Source: G963667425 sp963667425 [NCBI: bacterium]
Lineage (GTDB): Bacteria > UBP6 > UBA1177
DNA: 64,000 nucleotides
NCBI GenBank assembly: GCA_963667425.1
Contig: OY763407.1
Span: 496,001 to 560,000 of the forward strand
Direction: 5' to 3'
The position numbers were made by a program, and so were the translations under genes. Below, in pieces: positions 27,259 to 36,618 of this stretch (positions are counted from its first letter, which is position 1; each line of letters opens with the position of its first letter). The notes under the pieces are model-generated. The model saw nothing but the letters and a program-made list of their open reading frames with translations, made no database searches and was not told the DNA's origin.

Positions 27259-28449
27259 ATGAAAGTTATGGTTTTCAATTGTGGAAGTTCTTCTATAAAG
27301 TATCAGCTTATATCTATGGAAGATAATTCTGTTCTTTGTGTTGGTCTTATTGAAAGAATAGGTATTGAAGGTTCTCTTCTAAAACACGTAGTAGACGGAA
27401 AGAAGTATCTTTTTAATGAAAATATTCCAAACCATAAAATAGGTATCTCTCTTATAATAGATAAAATGATGGATAAAGAATGTGGTGTGATAAAGTCAAT
27501 AGATGAGATTGATGCTATAGGTCACAGAGTTGTTCATGGTGGAGAAAAGTTTGCTTCTTCAGTTGTTATAACAGATGAAGTTTTAAAAGCCATTGAAGAT
27601 GTTATTCCTCTGGCACCTCTACACAATCCTGCCAATCTGACCGGTATAAAAGCTTGTTCTGAAATTATGCCAGGTAAACCTCAGGTTGCAGTTTTTGATA
27701 CTGCATTTCATCAGACTATGGATGCAAAATCTTATATATATGCTATTCCTTATGAATATTATGAAAAATATGGTGTAAGAAGGTACGGTTTTCATGGAAC
27801 AAGCCACAAATTTGTTGCAAATGAGGCAGCAGAGTTTCTTGAAAAAGATATAAAAGATCTTAAGATAATAACCTGTCATATTGGTAATGGTGCTTCCATA
27901 GCCGCTGTGAAAAATGGAAAAGTAGTTGATACATCAATGGGTTTTACGCCTCTTGCCGGTCTTGTAATGGGAACACGAAGTGGCGACCTTGATCCGGCAG
28001 TTGTAACTTTTATTCAGGAAAAAGAAAATAAAACTGCTGCGGAAGTTGATGCTATTCTTAATAAAAAATCAGGTGTTGAAGGTATTAGTGGTGTTTCAAG
28101 TGATATGAGAGATATTGAGGATGCCGCTGCTGCTGGAAACGAAAGAGCTAAACTTGCTCTTGATACTTATAATTACAGAATTGCTAAGTATGTTGGTTCC
28201 TATGCTGCCGCTATGAATGGTGTAGATGTTGTTGTTTTTACTGGTGGTGTTGGCGAAAATTCACCACATACAAGAAACGATGTTCTTACTTATCTTGAGT
28301 TCCTTGGAATAAAGGTTGATGCTTTAAATAACAACAGTCGTGGTAAAAAACTTTTAGTTTCCACTGCTGATTCAAAAGTTCTGGCAATGGTTATTCCTAC
28401 AAATGAAGAACTTGCAATAGCTAAAGATACTGAGGCTCTTGTAAAGTAA
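27259..28449 (+). CDS. ackA: Acetate kinase
   Basis: The product has 396 residues. It interconverts acetyl phosphate plus ADP with acetate plus ATP. N-terminal NCGSSSIKYQL, HRVVHGG, the active-site stretch FDTAFHQTM, RRYGFHGTSH, HIGNGAS and TGGVGENS are all as in AckA. Length is normal. No phosphotransacetylase gene is adjacent in the window. It suggests fermentative or acetate-overflow energy metabolism. Confidence 0.96.
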   Translation: MKVMVFNCGSSSIKYQLISMEDNSVLCVGLIERIGIEGSLLKHVVDGKKYLFNENIPNHKIGISLIIDKMMDKECGVIKSIDEIDAIGHRVVHGGEKFASSVVITDEVLKAIEDVIPLAPLHNPANLTGIKACSEIMPGKPQVAVFDTAFHQTMDAKSYIYAIPYEYYEKYGVRRYGFHGTSHKFVANEAAEFLEKDIKDLKIITCHIGNGASIAAVKNGKVVDTSMGFTPLAGLVMGTRSGDLDPAVVTFIQEKENKTAAEVDAILNKKSGVEGISGVSSDMRDIEDAAAAGNERAKLALDTYNYRIAKYVGSYAAAMNGVDVVVFTGGVGENSPHTRNDVLTYLEFLGIKVDALNNNSRGKKLLVSTADSKVLAMVIPTNEELAIAKDTEALVK

Positions 28450-28545
28450 TTTCTTTTTTAATTTTTCTAACATAATCATATCTTTTAATGGCATATTAAT
28501 TGCAGAAGACTGCATGTTTTCATATCTCTTTTTGGAGTTTTTTTT

Positions 28546-29313
28546 ATGAAAAAATATGCAGTTTTGTTAACAATATTTCTGATTTTTTTTCCATTTCTTC
28601 TGTTTGCTGCAGGTAATGTCCCTAACGGTGTTGTTGTTCCGAATGTTGATATTAATTTAAATGGTGGAAATGATCCGGCTGCTATCGTAAGTTCTATAAA
28701 AATAATAGTTCTCCTTACTATTCTTGCAGTAGCTCCGGCAATACTTTTAACAATGACTTCTTTTACAAGAATTCTAGTTGTTCTTTCTCTTCTAAAACAG
28801 GCCATGGGAACGCAGCAGGCTCCTGCAGCGCAGATATTGGTATCTCTTTCATTAACAATGTCTGTTTTTATAATGTTGCCTGTTTTTAAAGAGATTAATG
28901 AAACTGCTCTAAAACCTTATATGGATGGAAATATTGGTCAGGAAGCTTTTTTTGAAAATAGCGCAAAACCTCTTAAAAAATTTATGCTTAGGCATACAAG
29001 AGAAAAAGATTTAGCTCTTTTTGTAAAACTGTCGGATAACAAAAAACCTCAAAATGCAGATGAAATAAGTTTTTTTACTGTTGTTCCATCTTTTGTTATC
29101 AGTGAGCTCAAAACAGCATTTCAAATGGGTTTTATGATATATCTTCCGTTTTTTCTCCTGGATCTTGTTGTTGCTTCAATTCTTATGTCTATGGGTATGA
29201 TGATGCTTCCACCAATTATAATATCTCTTCCTATAAAACTGATGATATTTGTTCTTGCTGATGGCTGGAATCTGGTTATAGGATCTCTTTTAAAAAGCTT
29301 TAAGATGAGTTAA
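28546..29313 (+). CDS. fliP: Flagellar export gate protein FliP
   Basis: The product has 255 residues. It is the core of the flagellar type III export gate in the inner membrane. There is a cleavable signal peptide (1-22), then a periplasmic segment and four hydrophobic regions. The FliP signatures are visible: LTMTSFTRILVVLSLLKQAMGTQQAPAAQ (residues about 65-93), KKFMLRHTREKDLALF and PSFVISELKTAFQMGF. The REKDLALF loop marks flagellar rather than injectisome homologues. It is first of fliP-fliQ-fliR with 4 nt and 1 nt junctions. FlhB and FlhA are not in the window. Confidence 0.95.
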   Translation: MKKYAVLLTIFLIFFPFLLFAAGNVPNGVVVPNVDINLNGGNDPAAIVSSIKIIVLLTILAVAPAILLTMTSFTRILVVLSLLKQAMGTQQAPAAQILVSLSLTMSVFIMLPVFKEINETALKPYMDGNIGQEAFFENSAKPLKKFMLRHTREKDLALFVKLSDNKKPQNADEISFFTVVPSFVISELKTAFQMGFMIYLPFFLLDLVVASILMSMGMMMLPPIIISLPIKLMIFVLADGWNLVIGSLLKSFKMS

Positions 29314-29317
29314 TAAA

Positions 29318-29587
29318 ATGACTATTGAGTTTGTTATAGAAATGATAAGAATGACACTTGTTACGGCTGGAATGGTTGCCGCACCTGTCCTTGCGACTGC
29401 TCTTATTATCGGACTTAGTGTTTCTATTTTTCAGGCGGTTACACAGATAAATGAAGCGACTCTTACTTTTATCCCCAAAATGTTCTTTTCAGGAATTGTT
29501 TTAATGATAACTCTTTCATGGGTGCTTGGAAAATTAAAAGGATTTATGGTCTATATATTTAATTATCTGCCTAATATTGTAAACTGA
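29318..29587 (+). CDS. fliQ: Flagellar export gate protein FliQ
   Basis: The product has 89 residues with two long hydrophobic helices, the standard FliQ size and plan. It contains APVLATALIIGLSVSIFQAVTQINEATL, the most conserved part of the family, and KMFFSGIVLM. It packs around FliP in the export gate. It begins 4 nt after fliP and its stop overlaps the fliR start by 1 nt. Confidence 0.93.
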   Translation: MTIEFVIEMIRMTLVTAGMVAAPVLATALIIGLSVSIFQAVTQINEATLTFIPKMFFSGIVLMITLSWVLGKLKGFMVYIFNYLPNIVN

Positions 29588-30375
29588 TGGAATTTTTAAA
29601 TTTTACAAATCTGAATTATCAGGAAATAGTTGTTATATCAATTATAATGATAAGATGTTTTGCTATTCTTATTCCTATTCCTTATATGGAAAATGCTCAA
29701 ATGGAAAACAGAATAAAGGCAGGAGTTGCTTTTTTTATTGCCATAGCTCTTTATCCTTCTGTCAGAAAATATATAACTGCTGATTTCTCCAGTTTATATA
29801 TTTTGTTTACAAGCATAATAATGGAAGTTCTTTTAGGTCTTTTTTCAGCATTTTGTACAAAGATGCTTTTTGGTGCCATACAACTTGGCGGAAGTGTTGC
29901 AGGAATGCAGATGGCTCTTGGTGCGGCACAGGCTTTTGATCCGACAAGCAGTGCCAATCTTGAATTACTGGCTTCTTTTTTAATCAGGGTTTTCTCGGTT
30001 GTTTTTCTTGTCTATAATTTTGACCATTTTTATATACTTGCTTTAAAGTTTAGTTTTTCTGCTTTACCTGTTGGCGGTTTTGATTTGAATGGCAGTGTAC
30101 TATCATGGCTTATTTCAATTTCCTTTGTAATTCCTTATGTCGCTTTTCAGGCGGTAGCTCCAATTATTGCTGTTATTTTTCTTGTTCAGACAGCTTTTGG
30201 ACTAGTGTCTAAATCTGTTCCTCAGATAAATATTTACTTTATCAGTTCAATTATAACTATTTTTATAGGCATGGCGGTTTTTTTTATTTCTCTTCCATAT
30301 TTTGTTTCTTTTGCCGAAACTAAATTAATGGAGGTAAATCAGAATATTTTAATACTCATCAGAAATATGAACTGA
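29587..30375 (+). CDS. fliR: Flagellar export gate protein FliR
   Basis: The product has 262 residues with six or more membrane segments. It completes the FliP-FliQ-FliR gate. Family features are RIKAGVAFFIAIALYP, QLGGSVAGMQMALGAAQAFDP and the C-terminal LVSKSVPQINIYFISS. Length matches FliR alone, so it is not a FliR-FlhB fusion. It overlaps fliQ by 1 nt. Confidence 0.93.
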   Translation: MEFLNFTNLNYQEIVVISIIMIRCFAILIPIPYMENAQMENRIKAGVAFFIAIALYPSVRKYITADFSSLYILFTSIIMEVLLGLFSAFCTKMLFGAIQLGGSVAGMQMALGAAQAFDPTSSANLELLASFLIRVFSVVFLVYNFDHFYILALKFSFSALPVGGFDLNGSVLSWLISISFVIPYVAFQAVAPIIAVIFLVQTAFGLVSKSVPQINIYFISSIITIFIGMAVFFISLPYFVSFAETKLMEVNQNILILIRNMN

Positions 30376-30508
30376 CTTTATATTGTAATGATATTATGTG
30401 TAATTAATTTTATACATGTTCTTTTATAATTTTTTATCGATACTAAATCTTGAAAACAAGTTTTTTTTAGGTAAAATTGAACAGTTTGCATAATAACAGG
30501 GAGCTTGA

Positions 30509-31480
30509 ATGGTGAAAGTTCTTGTAGCAGAGGATGATCTTATAACGAGATTAATTCTCGAGGAAATGGTAAGAGGATGGGGATATGATATTGTTGTTTG
30601 TGAGAACGGTCTTGATGCAGTAGGTATTCTTACAAGTGATGATCCTCCCAGAGTTGCTGTTCTTGACTGGAATATGCCGAGAATGAGCGGTGTTGATGTC
30701 TGTAGAGCTGTAAGAGAACGTAAGCCATTTATTTATCTTATACTTTTAACTTTAAGAAGCACGGAGGATGATTATCTTAAGGGTTTAGACAGTGGTGCTC
30801 ACTGTTTTCAAAGTAAACCAATTTCTCCAGCTGTTTTAAAAAGACATATAGAAGTCGGCTGTAGGCTCGTTGAAACTGAAGATCAGCTTAATATGCAGGG
30901 AACATGCGCTCTTGATAGTTTTTATAAAAAAATTATAACTACTGTTGAATCCAGAAAAAATCTTTCAGGAGGAATGTTTAAGCATGTAGCTGAAATATCT
31001 TTTTTCCTTGCAAATGCTTTAAAACTCGATTCTTTATTTGCTCTTAATATTCAAAAAGCTTCGATTTACAACGAAATAGGTATGATATCCGTTCCTGAGC
31101 ATATTTTAATGAAGAAAGATGAGCTTACAGAATTTGAAAGAAACATTATAAAAAACCATACAAATTCAGGAGAAGATCTTCTTTCAATGAATCCTGAATA
31201 CTCTACAGCTCTTTCAATTGCAAAATATCATCATGAAAGCTGGAATGGAGAATTATCTCATCATGGTCTTTCAGGAACAGATATTCCTGTTGAAGCCAGA
31301 ATTGTTTCTATTGCTTCAGTGTACTGCGCGATGAGAAGTAAAAGATATTACAGAGATGCTTTTTCGCATGAAAATGCTGTTTCCTATATAAAATCTCAAA
31401 GTGGTCTTAAATTTGATCCTTTGATTGCCGATGTTTTCTGTGACAACAGTGAACAATTTAAAAATTTGTTACTTTCTTGA
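30509..31480 (+). CDS. Response regulator with degenerate HD-GYP domain
   Basis: The product has 323 residues. Residues 1-120 are a receiver with acidic pair EDD (8-10), phospho-acceptor Asp53 (VLDWNMPRMSG), T81 and Lys103 (SKPIS). Residues about 150-315 align with HD-GYP c-di-GMP phosphodiesterases, but the catalytic HD is Asn188-Glu189 (YNEIGMISVP) and the GYP motif is replaced by a HHGLSG context. HHE at 241-243 is retained. Phosphodiesterase activity is therefore unlikely; it may bind c-di-GMP or a partner. It lies 133 bp after fliR, so a motility or chemosensory role is plausible. Confidence 0.8.
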   Translation: MVKVLVAEDDLITRLILEEMVRGWGYDIVVCENGLDAVGILTSDDPPRVAVLDWNMPRMSGVDVCRAVRERKPFIYLILLTLRSTEDDYLKGLDSGAHCFQSKPISPAVLKRHIEVGCRLVETEDQLNMQGTCALDSFYKKIITTVESRKNLSGGMFKHVAEISFFLANALKLDSLFALNIQKASIYNEIGMISVPEHILMKKDELTEFERNIIKNHTNSGEDLLSMNPEYSTALSIAKYHHESWNGELSHHGLSGTDIPVEARIVSIASVYCAMRSKRYYRDAFSHENAVSYIKSQSGLKFDPLIADVFCDNSEQFKNLLLS

Positions 31481-31506
31481 AAAAATAACGCATAAAACTT
31501 TCTTAA

Positions 31507-31536
31507 TTTATCTTTTTTTAACGTTTTCCTAATTTT
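31507..31536 (+). promoter_or_regulatory. Possible Pho-like 11-bp repeats before TonB receptor
   Basis: Three loosely related octamers, TTTATCTT, TTAACGTT and CTAATTTT, start at 31507, 31518 and 31529, exactly 11 bp apart. They resemble the element before the phosphate symporters. The match is weak in an AT-rich gap, so chance is a real possibility. Confidence 0.25.
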
Positions 31537-31582
31537 CTACTGCTACAAAGCTTATGTCATTAACCTTTATCAAGGAGTGTTT

Positions 31583-33763
31583 ATGTTTAAATTAGCTTTG
31601 TTATCAATTATTTTATTTTTTTCTTATTGTGTTTCTGCTGAAGAAGGGGAAAAAACCAAAGATGATAATGAAAATGGATATGAAGTTGTTGTTACTGCAT
31701 CAAAGACAAAAACTTCAGCTATTGATACACCGGCAGATGTCGAAGTAATTAAAGATGAACGTATTCATGAACCTGGAAAAAAAAATGCTCTTGAAGCTTT
31801 GAATGACAGCCCAGGTTTTGAGTTTAATCCAAGACAGGATAATGGAGTGTTTGATCATTTTCAGATTAGAGGTCTTTACTCTAATTCTACAAGTGGCGGA
31901 ACAATGCTTATTATGGTTGACGGTATACCTCAGAGAAGATTATCTTTTGGAGGACCTTATACCGGAGGTTTACCTCTTGATTCTGTTTCCAAAGTAGAAC
32001 TTGTAAAAGGAGCAATGGGTTCACTTTATGGTAGAAATGCGCTTGCAGGTACAATGCAGCTTTTTACAAATCCGGGAACTAAAGAATTTCATGCTAAACT
32101 TTCAACTACCGGTGATTATGAACTTGAAAGTGTTAAAAGCGTTGCTCAGATAACCGGGCCTGTTTTTGATATCGGAACATTTTCTTTTACTGGAACGCTT
32201 CTTTCTGCTCAAGGTTATGTTGATGATGGCTCGCAGAAAAAGGGAGATGCATATCTTCACACAGAACTTGATATAACTAAAAAAGATAAATTAAAAGTTC
32301 TTTTCGGATATGTTCATGCTCACAATGGCAGAACGAGTCCTCAATGGATTGATGAAAATGGAGAGCGTCTTGATTATGAAGATCGCTACAGAAATTATGC
32401 TGTGCCTGGTTCATATGCAGACATTAAAGAGTGGCGTTCGGCCCTTGTATATACACATGAATTTACAAAGAAACTTGCACTTACAGCCAAAACAGCATAT
32501 TGGCATGGTGATACAATCTGGACAGGTGGGCGACTCAGTGACAGACCTGATAATTACACATCGGATACTTCTATTGTCTACAAAAGGTCAGCTTCCAGAT
32601 CCGATTATAATGAAAATGTTGTTTTCAATGAACTGCAGTTTGATTGGAAATTTAAATTAAACTCCAATTTTAAAGGATTTCTTGTTACAGGTGCAAGTTA
32701 TGAATATCTTGACTGGGATTTTTCTCAATCAAGTGGAACAACTAAAGAGCTTCTGGAAACAAACGGCAATTATTCAGCAGGAGTTCCTATAGATATGCTG
32801 AATCCTTCAGATCCAGATTCAGATCAGATAGTTTACGGACCATCATCTGGCCGTTTTACATATGAACATAATGCAGGTGCTTTTGCAAGAACAGGTTTGA
32901 CTATATTTGAGCGATTTAACCTTGAAGGTGGTGTCCGTTATGATGTTTTTAAAAGATCTCAGAAGTCGGATGAGGGAAGAAAGGTTGATTATGATAACTA
33001 TGCTGTTTCTCCAAGTGTAGGTCTTAATGTTGCAGCTTTAAAGACAAAGGAAAATAAAGTTAATCTTTATGCTAATTGGGGAATGGGTTTTAGTCCTATT
33101 TTCAGAGCTGTCAATAATGTTAGATTTACAAATCTTGAGCCTGAAAAAAGTATTAGTACTGAAGGTGGTGTAAAAGTCAGTCTCTTCAAAAATATGTTTA
33201 AAGCAAAAGCTCTTTATTATCTTATGTATAGAAATGATGTTACAGGCTGGATAAAAGATCCTGATCATGAAGGGGATTCTCTTGGAGTGAATACCGGTGA
33301 CTGGAAAATTCATGGTCTGGAAATGGATTTTTCTGTTAGCCCTTATAAAAATTGGTTCAATCTCTATAGTGCCTTAACTGTAAGAAAAGGTATTATAGAA
33401 AAAAACAATATAAATGAAGATAGAGAAGGTAATGAAATACCTATGATTTCACCGGTCTCTTTTACTGTAGGTGCAAGAACAGTTTTACCTGTCGGTTTTA
33501 TTGCTGGTGCTGAATATCGTTGGTATAGCAAAAGGTATGCAGATGAAGATAATAATATAACGCTTGCTTCTTATGCTATACTTGAGGGAAATGCCGGCTG
33601 GAAGTTTAAAGTCCATGATCAAGCATTTCTTACAACAAGTTTTTTCATAAGCAATGCACTGGATGCAGATTATGTTGCAGGTGTTGGCGGTGATGGTTCC
33701 GGCTACTATGGGTGGTTTTCAACACCAAGAACTTTTGGAATTAAAGCTACGCTTGATATCTGA
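31583..33763 (+). CDS. TonB-dependent outer membrane receptor
   Basis: The product has 726 residues from ATG 31583, with AAGGAG 5 nt upstream; GTG 31577 is rejected. It has a signal peptide (about 1-20), a TonB-box-like VVVTASK, then a plug domain (ALEALNDSPG, FQIRGL, MLIMVDGIPQ, VELVKGAMGSLYGRNALAG). A long beta-barrel follows, with many aromatic residues and a final strand ending GIKATLDI. Such receptors import siderophores, cobalamin or other scarce ligands using TonB energy. The ligand is unknown; the MFS permease and hydrolase that follow suggest an organic chelate carried whole into the cell. Confidence 0.92.
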   Translation: MFKLALLSIILFFSYCVSAEEGEKTKDDNENGYEVVVTASKTKTSAIDTPADVEVIKDERIHEPGKKNALEALNDSPGFEFNPRQDNGVFDHFQIRGLYSNSTSGGTMLIMVDGIPQRRLSFGGPYTGGLPLDSVSKVELVKGAMGSLYGRNALAGTMQLFTNPGTKEFHAKLSTTGDYELESVKSVAQITGPVFDIGTFSFTGTLLSAQGYVDDGSQKKGDAYLHTELDITKKDKLKVLFGYVHAHNGRTSPQWIDENGERLDYEDRYRNYAVPGSYADIKEWRSALVYTHEFTKKLALTAKTAYWHGDTIWTGGRLSDRPDNYTSDTSIVYKRSASRSDYNENVVFNELQFDWKFKLNSNFKGFLVTGASYEYLDWDFSQSSGTTKELLETNGNYSAGVPIDMLNPSDPDSDQIVYGPSSGRFTYEHNAGAFARTGLTIFERFNLEGGVRYDVFKRSQKSDEGRKVDYDNYAVSPSVGLNVAALKTKENKVNLYANWGMGFSPIFRAVNNVRFTNLEPEKSISTEGGVKVSLFKNMFKAKALYYLMYRNDVTGWIKDPDHEGDSLGVNTGDWKIHGLEMDFSVSPYKNWFNLYSALTVRKGIIEKNNINEDREGNEIPMISPVSFTVGARTVLPVGFIAGAEYRWYSKRYADEDNNITLASYAILEGNAGWKFKVHDQAFLTTSFFISNALDADYVAGVGGDGSGYYGWFSTPRTFGIKATLDI

Positions 33764-35025
33764 TGATTAGAAACAATACATATAAAACCCATCTGCTGTT
33801 TTCGGTTTTAGCCGCAATGGCAGATGGAATTCTTGCAAATGCGCCAATGATGGCTCTTAAAGGGTTCGGGCTTGATGGGAAAGAATGGAAACTTATTCTT
33901 CAGCTTCTTCCTACAGGTATTGCAATGATGCTTCTACTCTGGTTGACTGGTGTCATGGCAGTTCGCCCCAAAAAACTGTTTATGTTTATCCCTGGAGTTA
34001 TATACGCTTTTTCAATAGCATTTGCATCTTTTTCAAATAGTGCGGTAATGCTTCTTATAATGCTTGGTCTAGGTTATACAGCAGAGTCTATGACGAGGCC
34101 AGCTCTTACAATGATAGTAAGACTTAACTATCCATCATCAGAAAGAGGGCATCTGGCATCTAAAGTTAGAAGCCGTTATTATTTGGTTCTTATTGTAAGT
34201 GGACTTGTTTCGGCACTTACTTTTGATTATATTCCTGTTTCTCAGCAAATTCTTATTAAAATAGAGCTCTTTTTAGCGGCATTACTACTTTTTTCTGCCT
34301 ATTTTTTTATGAGCAGACTTAATATAAATGAAAACAAAATTGATTTTAGCAATCAAATTCCTTCACCCTTAAAGTCGCTCAGAGATGCAGCTTTATCAAT
34401 TAAAAAAGATAAAAGATTTAAAAAATATATTTATATAAGTTTTTTTACAGCAGCAGGTGGACTTGCTGTTTCACCTTTTATTCCTGTACTATTGAGCAGA
34501 AAACTACATTTTAACTACACGCAGGCACTTATATTTTCAACAGTAATGGTTGAGGGTATATCTGTTTTTACAACACCAGTCATAGGAAAATGGATAGATA
34601 AAATAAATGTCTGGATGGCAAGTTCATTTACCAGAATAGCAACTTCTATTACTGATTTATTGTTGGGATTTTCTATAGTTATCTATTCAATAAATCATGA
34701 AATGGGAATAGTTATGGCTTTTGCAGCAGCAGCAATTCGTGGTATTGTCAGAGGCGGGCAGTGGGTGCTTTGGTGGCAGATAGCAGTAAACAGGTTTGCT
34801 GTAAGCGATGCAGATTCAAGCAGATATACTGGGATAATAAATTTTATGAACGGAATTGCAAGAATAGCAGGACCATTAGCCGGTGCAATTGTTCTTTCTC
34901 ACTTTGGGCTTCAGACAGTTTTTTATTTTGGAGGAGCAATTGTAATGGGTGCGGCATTATTTTCACTTAAAGAATATTTTACAGATATAAAAAATGGAGG
35001 CGATGTTGAAGTACGCAATGTTTGA
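33763..35025 (+). CDS. MFS permease in TonB-receptor operon
   Basis: The product has 420 residues with about twelve hydrophobic segments in two halves joined by a basic central loop (LKSLRDAALSIKKDKRFKK). This is the major facilitator fold. No specific subfamily motif is clear. It begins in a TGATG overlap (1 nt) with the receptor gene, so inner-membrane passage of the receptor's substrate, or export of a breakdown product, is the likely job. Confidence 0.85.
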   Translation: MIRNNTYKTHLLFSVLAAMADGILANAPMMALKGFGLDGKEWKLILQLLPTGIAMMLLLWLTGVMAVRPKKLFMFIPGVIYAFSIAFASFSNSAVMLLIMLGLGYTAESMTRPALTMIVRLNYPSSERGHLASKVRSRYYLVLIVSGLVSALTFDYIPVSQQILIKIELFLAALLLFSAYFFMSRLNINENKIDFSNQIPSPLKSLRDAALSIKKDKRFKKYIYISFFTAAGGLAVSPFIPVLLSRKLHFNYTQALIFSTVMVEGISVFTTPVIGKWIDKINVWMASSFTRIATSITDLLLGFSIVIYSINHEMGIVMAFAAAAIRGIVRGGQWVLWWQIAVNRFAVSDADSSRYTGIINFMNGIARIAGPLAGAIVLSHFGLQTVFYFGGAIVMGAALFSLKEYFTDIKNGGDVEVRNV

Positions 35026-35632
35026 TGTAGATTCACTTGAACTTAGTGAAGATGGAAAATCTCTTGATTTTAGACCAAGAGTTAAACCTATTAAAGCTAA
35101 ATTACAGGAACTTTACAGTTTCGGGAGACATAACGGAATGCCATTGCTTTTCTCGACATGCTGTTCCGGCAGAATGATTCAGAAAGGAACGGATGACATT
35201 TTATATATTCCGCTTGAAGGAGGAGAAGAAGAATGGCTTGATGCAGTTACAGATTACAGAATGATATATGTTGCCAAAAAAACTTTTGGTGTGCCGGAGA
35301 TTAATTCTGAAAAATGTGCATACAGCTCTTTTGCCTATAATAAAAATCTTACTAAAGTTATCAAAGAACTTAATGTCGATAACTGGATAGTGTTTGGTAA
35401 CGGATTTGATGCGTGTACAAATTCAACACTTAGAGGACTTATTGAAATTGGTGAGAATGTAACACTTCTAGAAGATGTAATAGTAAGAGGATCATTTAAA
35501 TATCTTACAAGAAATCCTGAAGAGCATAAACAAATTCTTCTTGAAGAATTGAAAGCTCTTGGCGTAAATATTATTTCTTCTGAAACTTTTTATAATTCAT
35601 TTTTTAGGAAAGAAGAGCAGCTCTCTGCATAA
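35003..35632 (+). CDS. Isochorismatase-fold cysteine hydrolase
   Basis: The product has about 209 residues. The isochorismatase/cysteine hydrolase fold is suggested by an early Asp in AMFDVDSLEL, and by NWIVFGNGFDACTNSTLRGLIEIGENVTLLEDVI, which places a Cys at the usual nucleophile position after a Gly-rich strand. The middle Lys of the triad is not certain. The start is uncertain: ATG 35003 lies only 2 nt after GGAGG, while TTG 35006 would be better spaced. It overlaps the MFS gene and probably processes the imported compound, such as an amide, ester or chelate. No specific substrate can be named. Confidence 0.6.
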   Translation: MLKYAMFDVDSLELSEDGKSLDFRPRVKPIKAKLQELYSFGRHNGMPLLFSTCCSGRMIQKGTDDILYIPLEGGEEEWLDAVTDYRMIYVAKKTFGVPEINSEKCAYSSFAYNKNLTKVIKELNVDNWIVFGNGFDACTNSTLRGLIEIGENVTLLEDVIVRGSFKYLTRNPEEHKQILLEELKALGVNIISSETFYNSFFRKEEQLSA

Positions 35633-35636
35633 AAGT

Positions 35637-36515
35637 TTATTTTCCGATTTTCTTTTTTATTGAATTTATAAATGAAATAATGCCTTCTTTCTTCTTTATT
35701 AGTTCTTTAATTTCATCTTTTTTTTCCAGAGTCTGATTATAGCCAAATTCTATTAAATCATGATAACTGTCAAAATTATTAATATCAAACTCTTCAGTTG
35801 TTGCAGTTATTTCTATGTCAGGGGTGTTAATCGGAGTCTTTTCTCTGCATTTTGTGTTTATAAAAAGGGCTTCTATAATAACGTCAAGACCATTTTGAAG
35901 CTTATTTTTATCCAGTTTTGTGTTTGTGTTGAGGTTAACAGCTATAACTTTCTTAAATCCTCTTTCTCTTGCAGTCTGAACAGGAAGATTATCGGTGATT
36001 CCTCCATCAACCAGCATCATTCCATCTTTTTCAAATGGTGGGAAAAATCCTGGAACAGCTGTGGATGCTCTTAATCCATCTGCAATATGACCTTCTTCTA
36101 TTATGATATGTTTTTGAGATAGCAAATCTACGGCATTACATACAAAAGGAATCTCAGTTTCATCAAAGTAACGTCTATGCGTAAGTTCAAAATAGAGTCT
36201 GTGAAGCTTTTCTGTTTCATATGCTCCCAGTTTTGTAAAAATATTTCTGATTGCTTCTCCAGTGTGTATGATTTTCATCAAAGGCATATCTGAAATATCA
36301 AGAAGTTCTTTAATATTAAAATGTTTTTTTATAAATTTCTCTATATCTTTGGCACTTCTGCCGCTTGCCCAGGCTCCGCCGACTATTGCTCCGACACTTG
36401 TTCCTACAATTAATCCCGGTATCAGACCGTTTTCTTCCAGAAACTTTATCACTCCTATGTGAGCAAAGCCTTTAGGACCTCCTCCGGATAAAACAAGCGC
36501 CCAGTCACGTTTCAT
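35637..36515 (-). CDS. Patatin-like phospholipase
   Basis: The product has 292 residues. It has the patatin catalytic plan: oxyanion loop GGGPKG (11-16), nucleophile Ser40 in GTSVGA and the Asp of VDGG near 172. It resembles the RssA/YlbK group of bacterial cytoplasmic or peripheral lipid acyl hydrolases. No signal peptide is seen. The C-terminal tail is Lys-rich. It is convergent with the hydrolase gene, 4 nt apart, and shows no operon partner. Confidence 0.9.
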   Translation of the reverse strand: MKRDWALVLSGGGPKGFAHIGVIKFLEENGLIPGLIVGTSVGAIVGGAWASGRSAKDIEKFIKKHFNIKELLDISDMPLMKIIHTGEAIRNIFTKLGAYETEKLHRLYFELTHRRYFDETEIPFVCNAVDLLSQKHIIIEEGHIADGLRASTAVPGFFPPFEKDGMMLVDGGITDNLPVQTARERGFKKVIAVNLNTNTKLDKNKLQNGLDVIIEALFINTKCREKTPINTPDIEITATTEEFDINNFDSYHDLIEFGYNQTLEKKDEIKELIKKKEGIISFINSIKKKIGK

Positions 36516-36618
36516 TTTTTCTCCATAGTAATCAATTCAGGCAGATAATAACATTTAGAATTATTAAGTCAAAAGGTTTATTTATCTTTTGATTTCCAGC
36601 CTCACATTCCCTGTTCTC

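Noticed and set aside
28546-30375. Type III secretion injectisome genes (SctR/S/T) instead of flagellar fliPQR
   Set aside because: FliP has a cleavable signal peptide and the flagellar-type REKDLALF loop; no injectisome genes are nearby.
31481-31582. Fur box before the TonB receptor
   Set aside because: No stretch approaches the 19-bp GATAATGATAATCATTATC palindrome.
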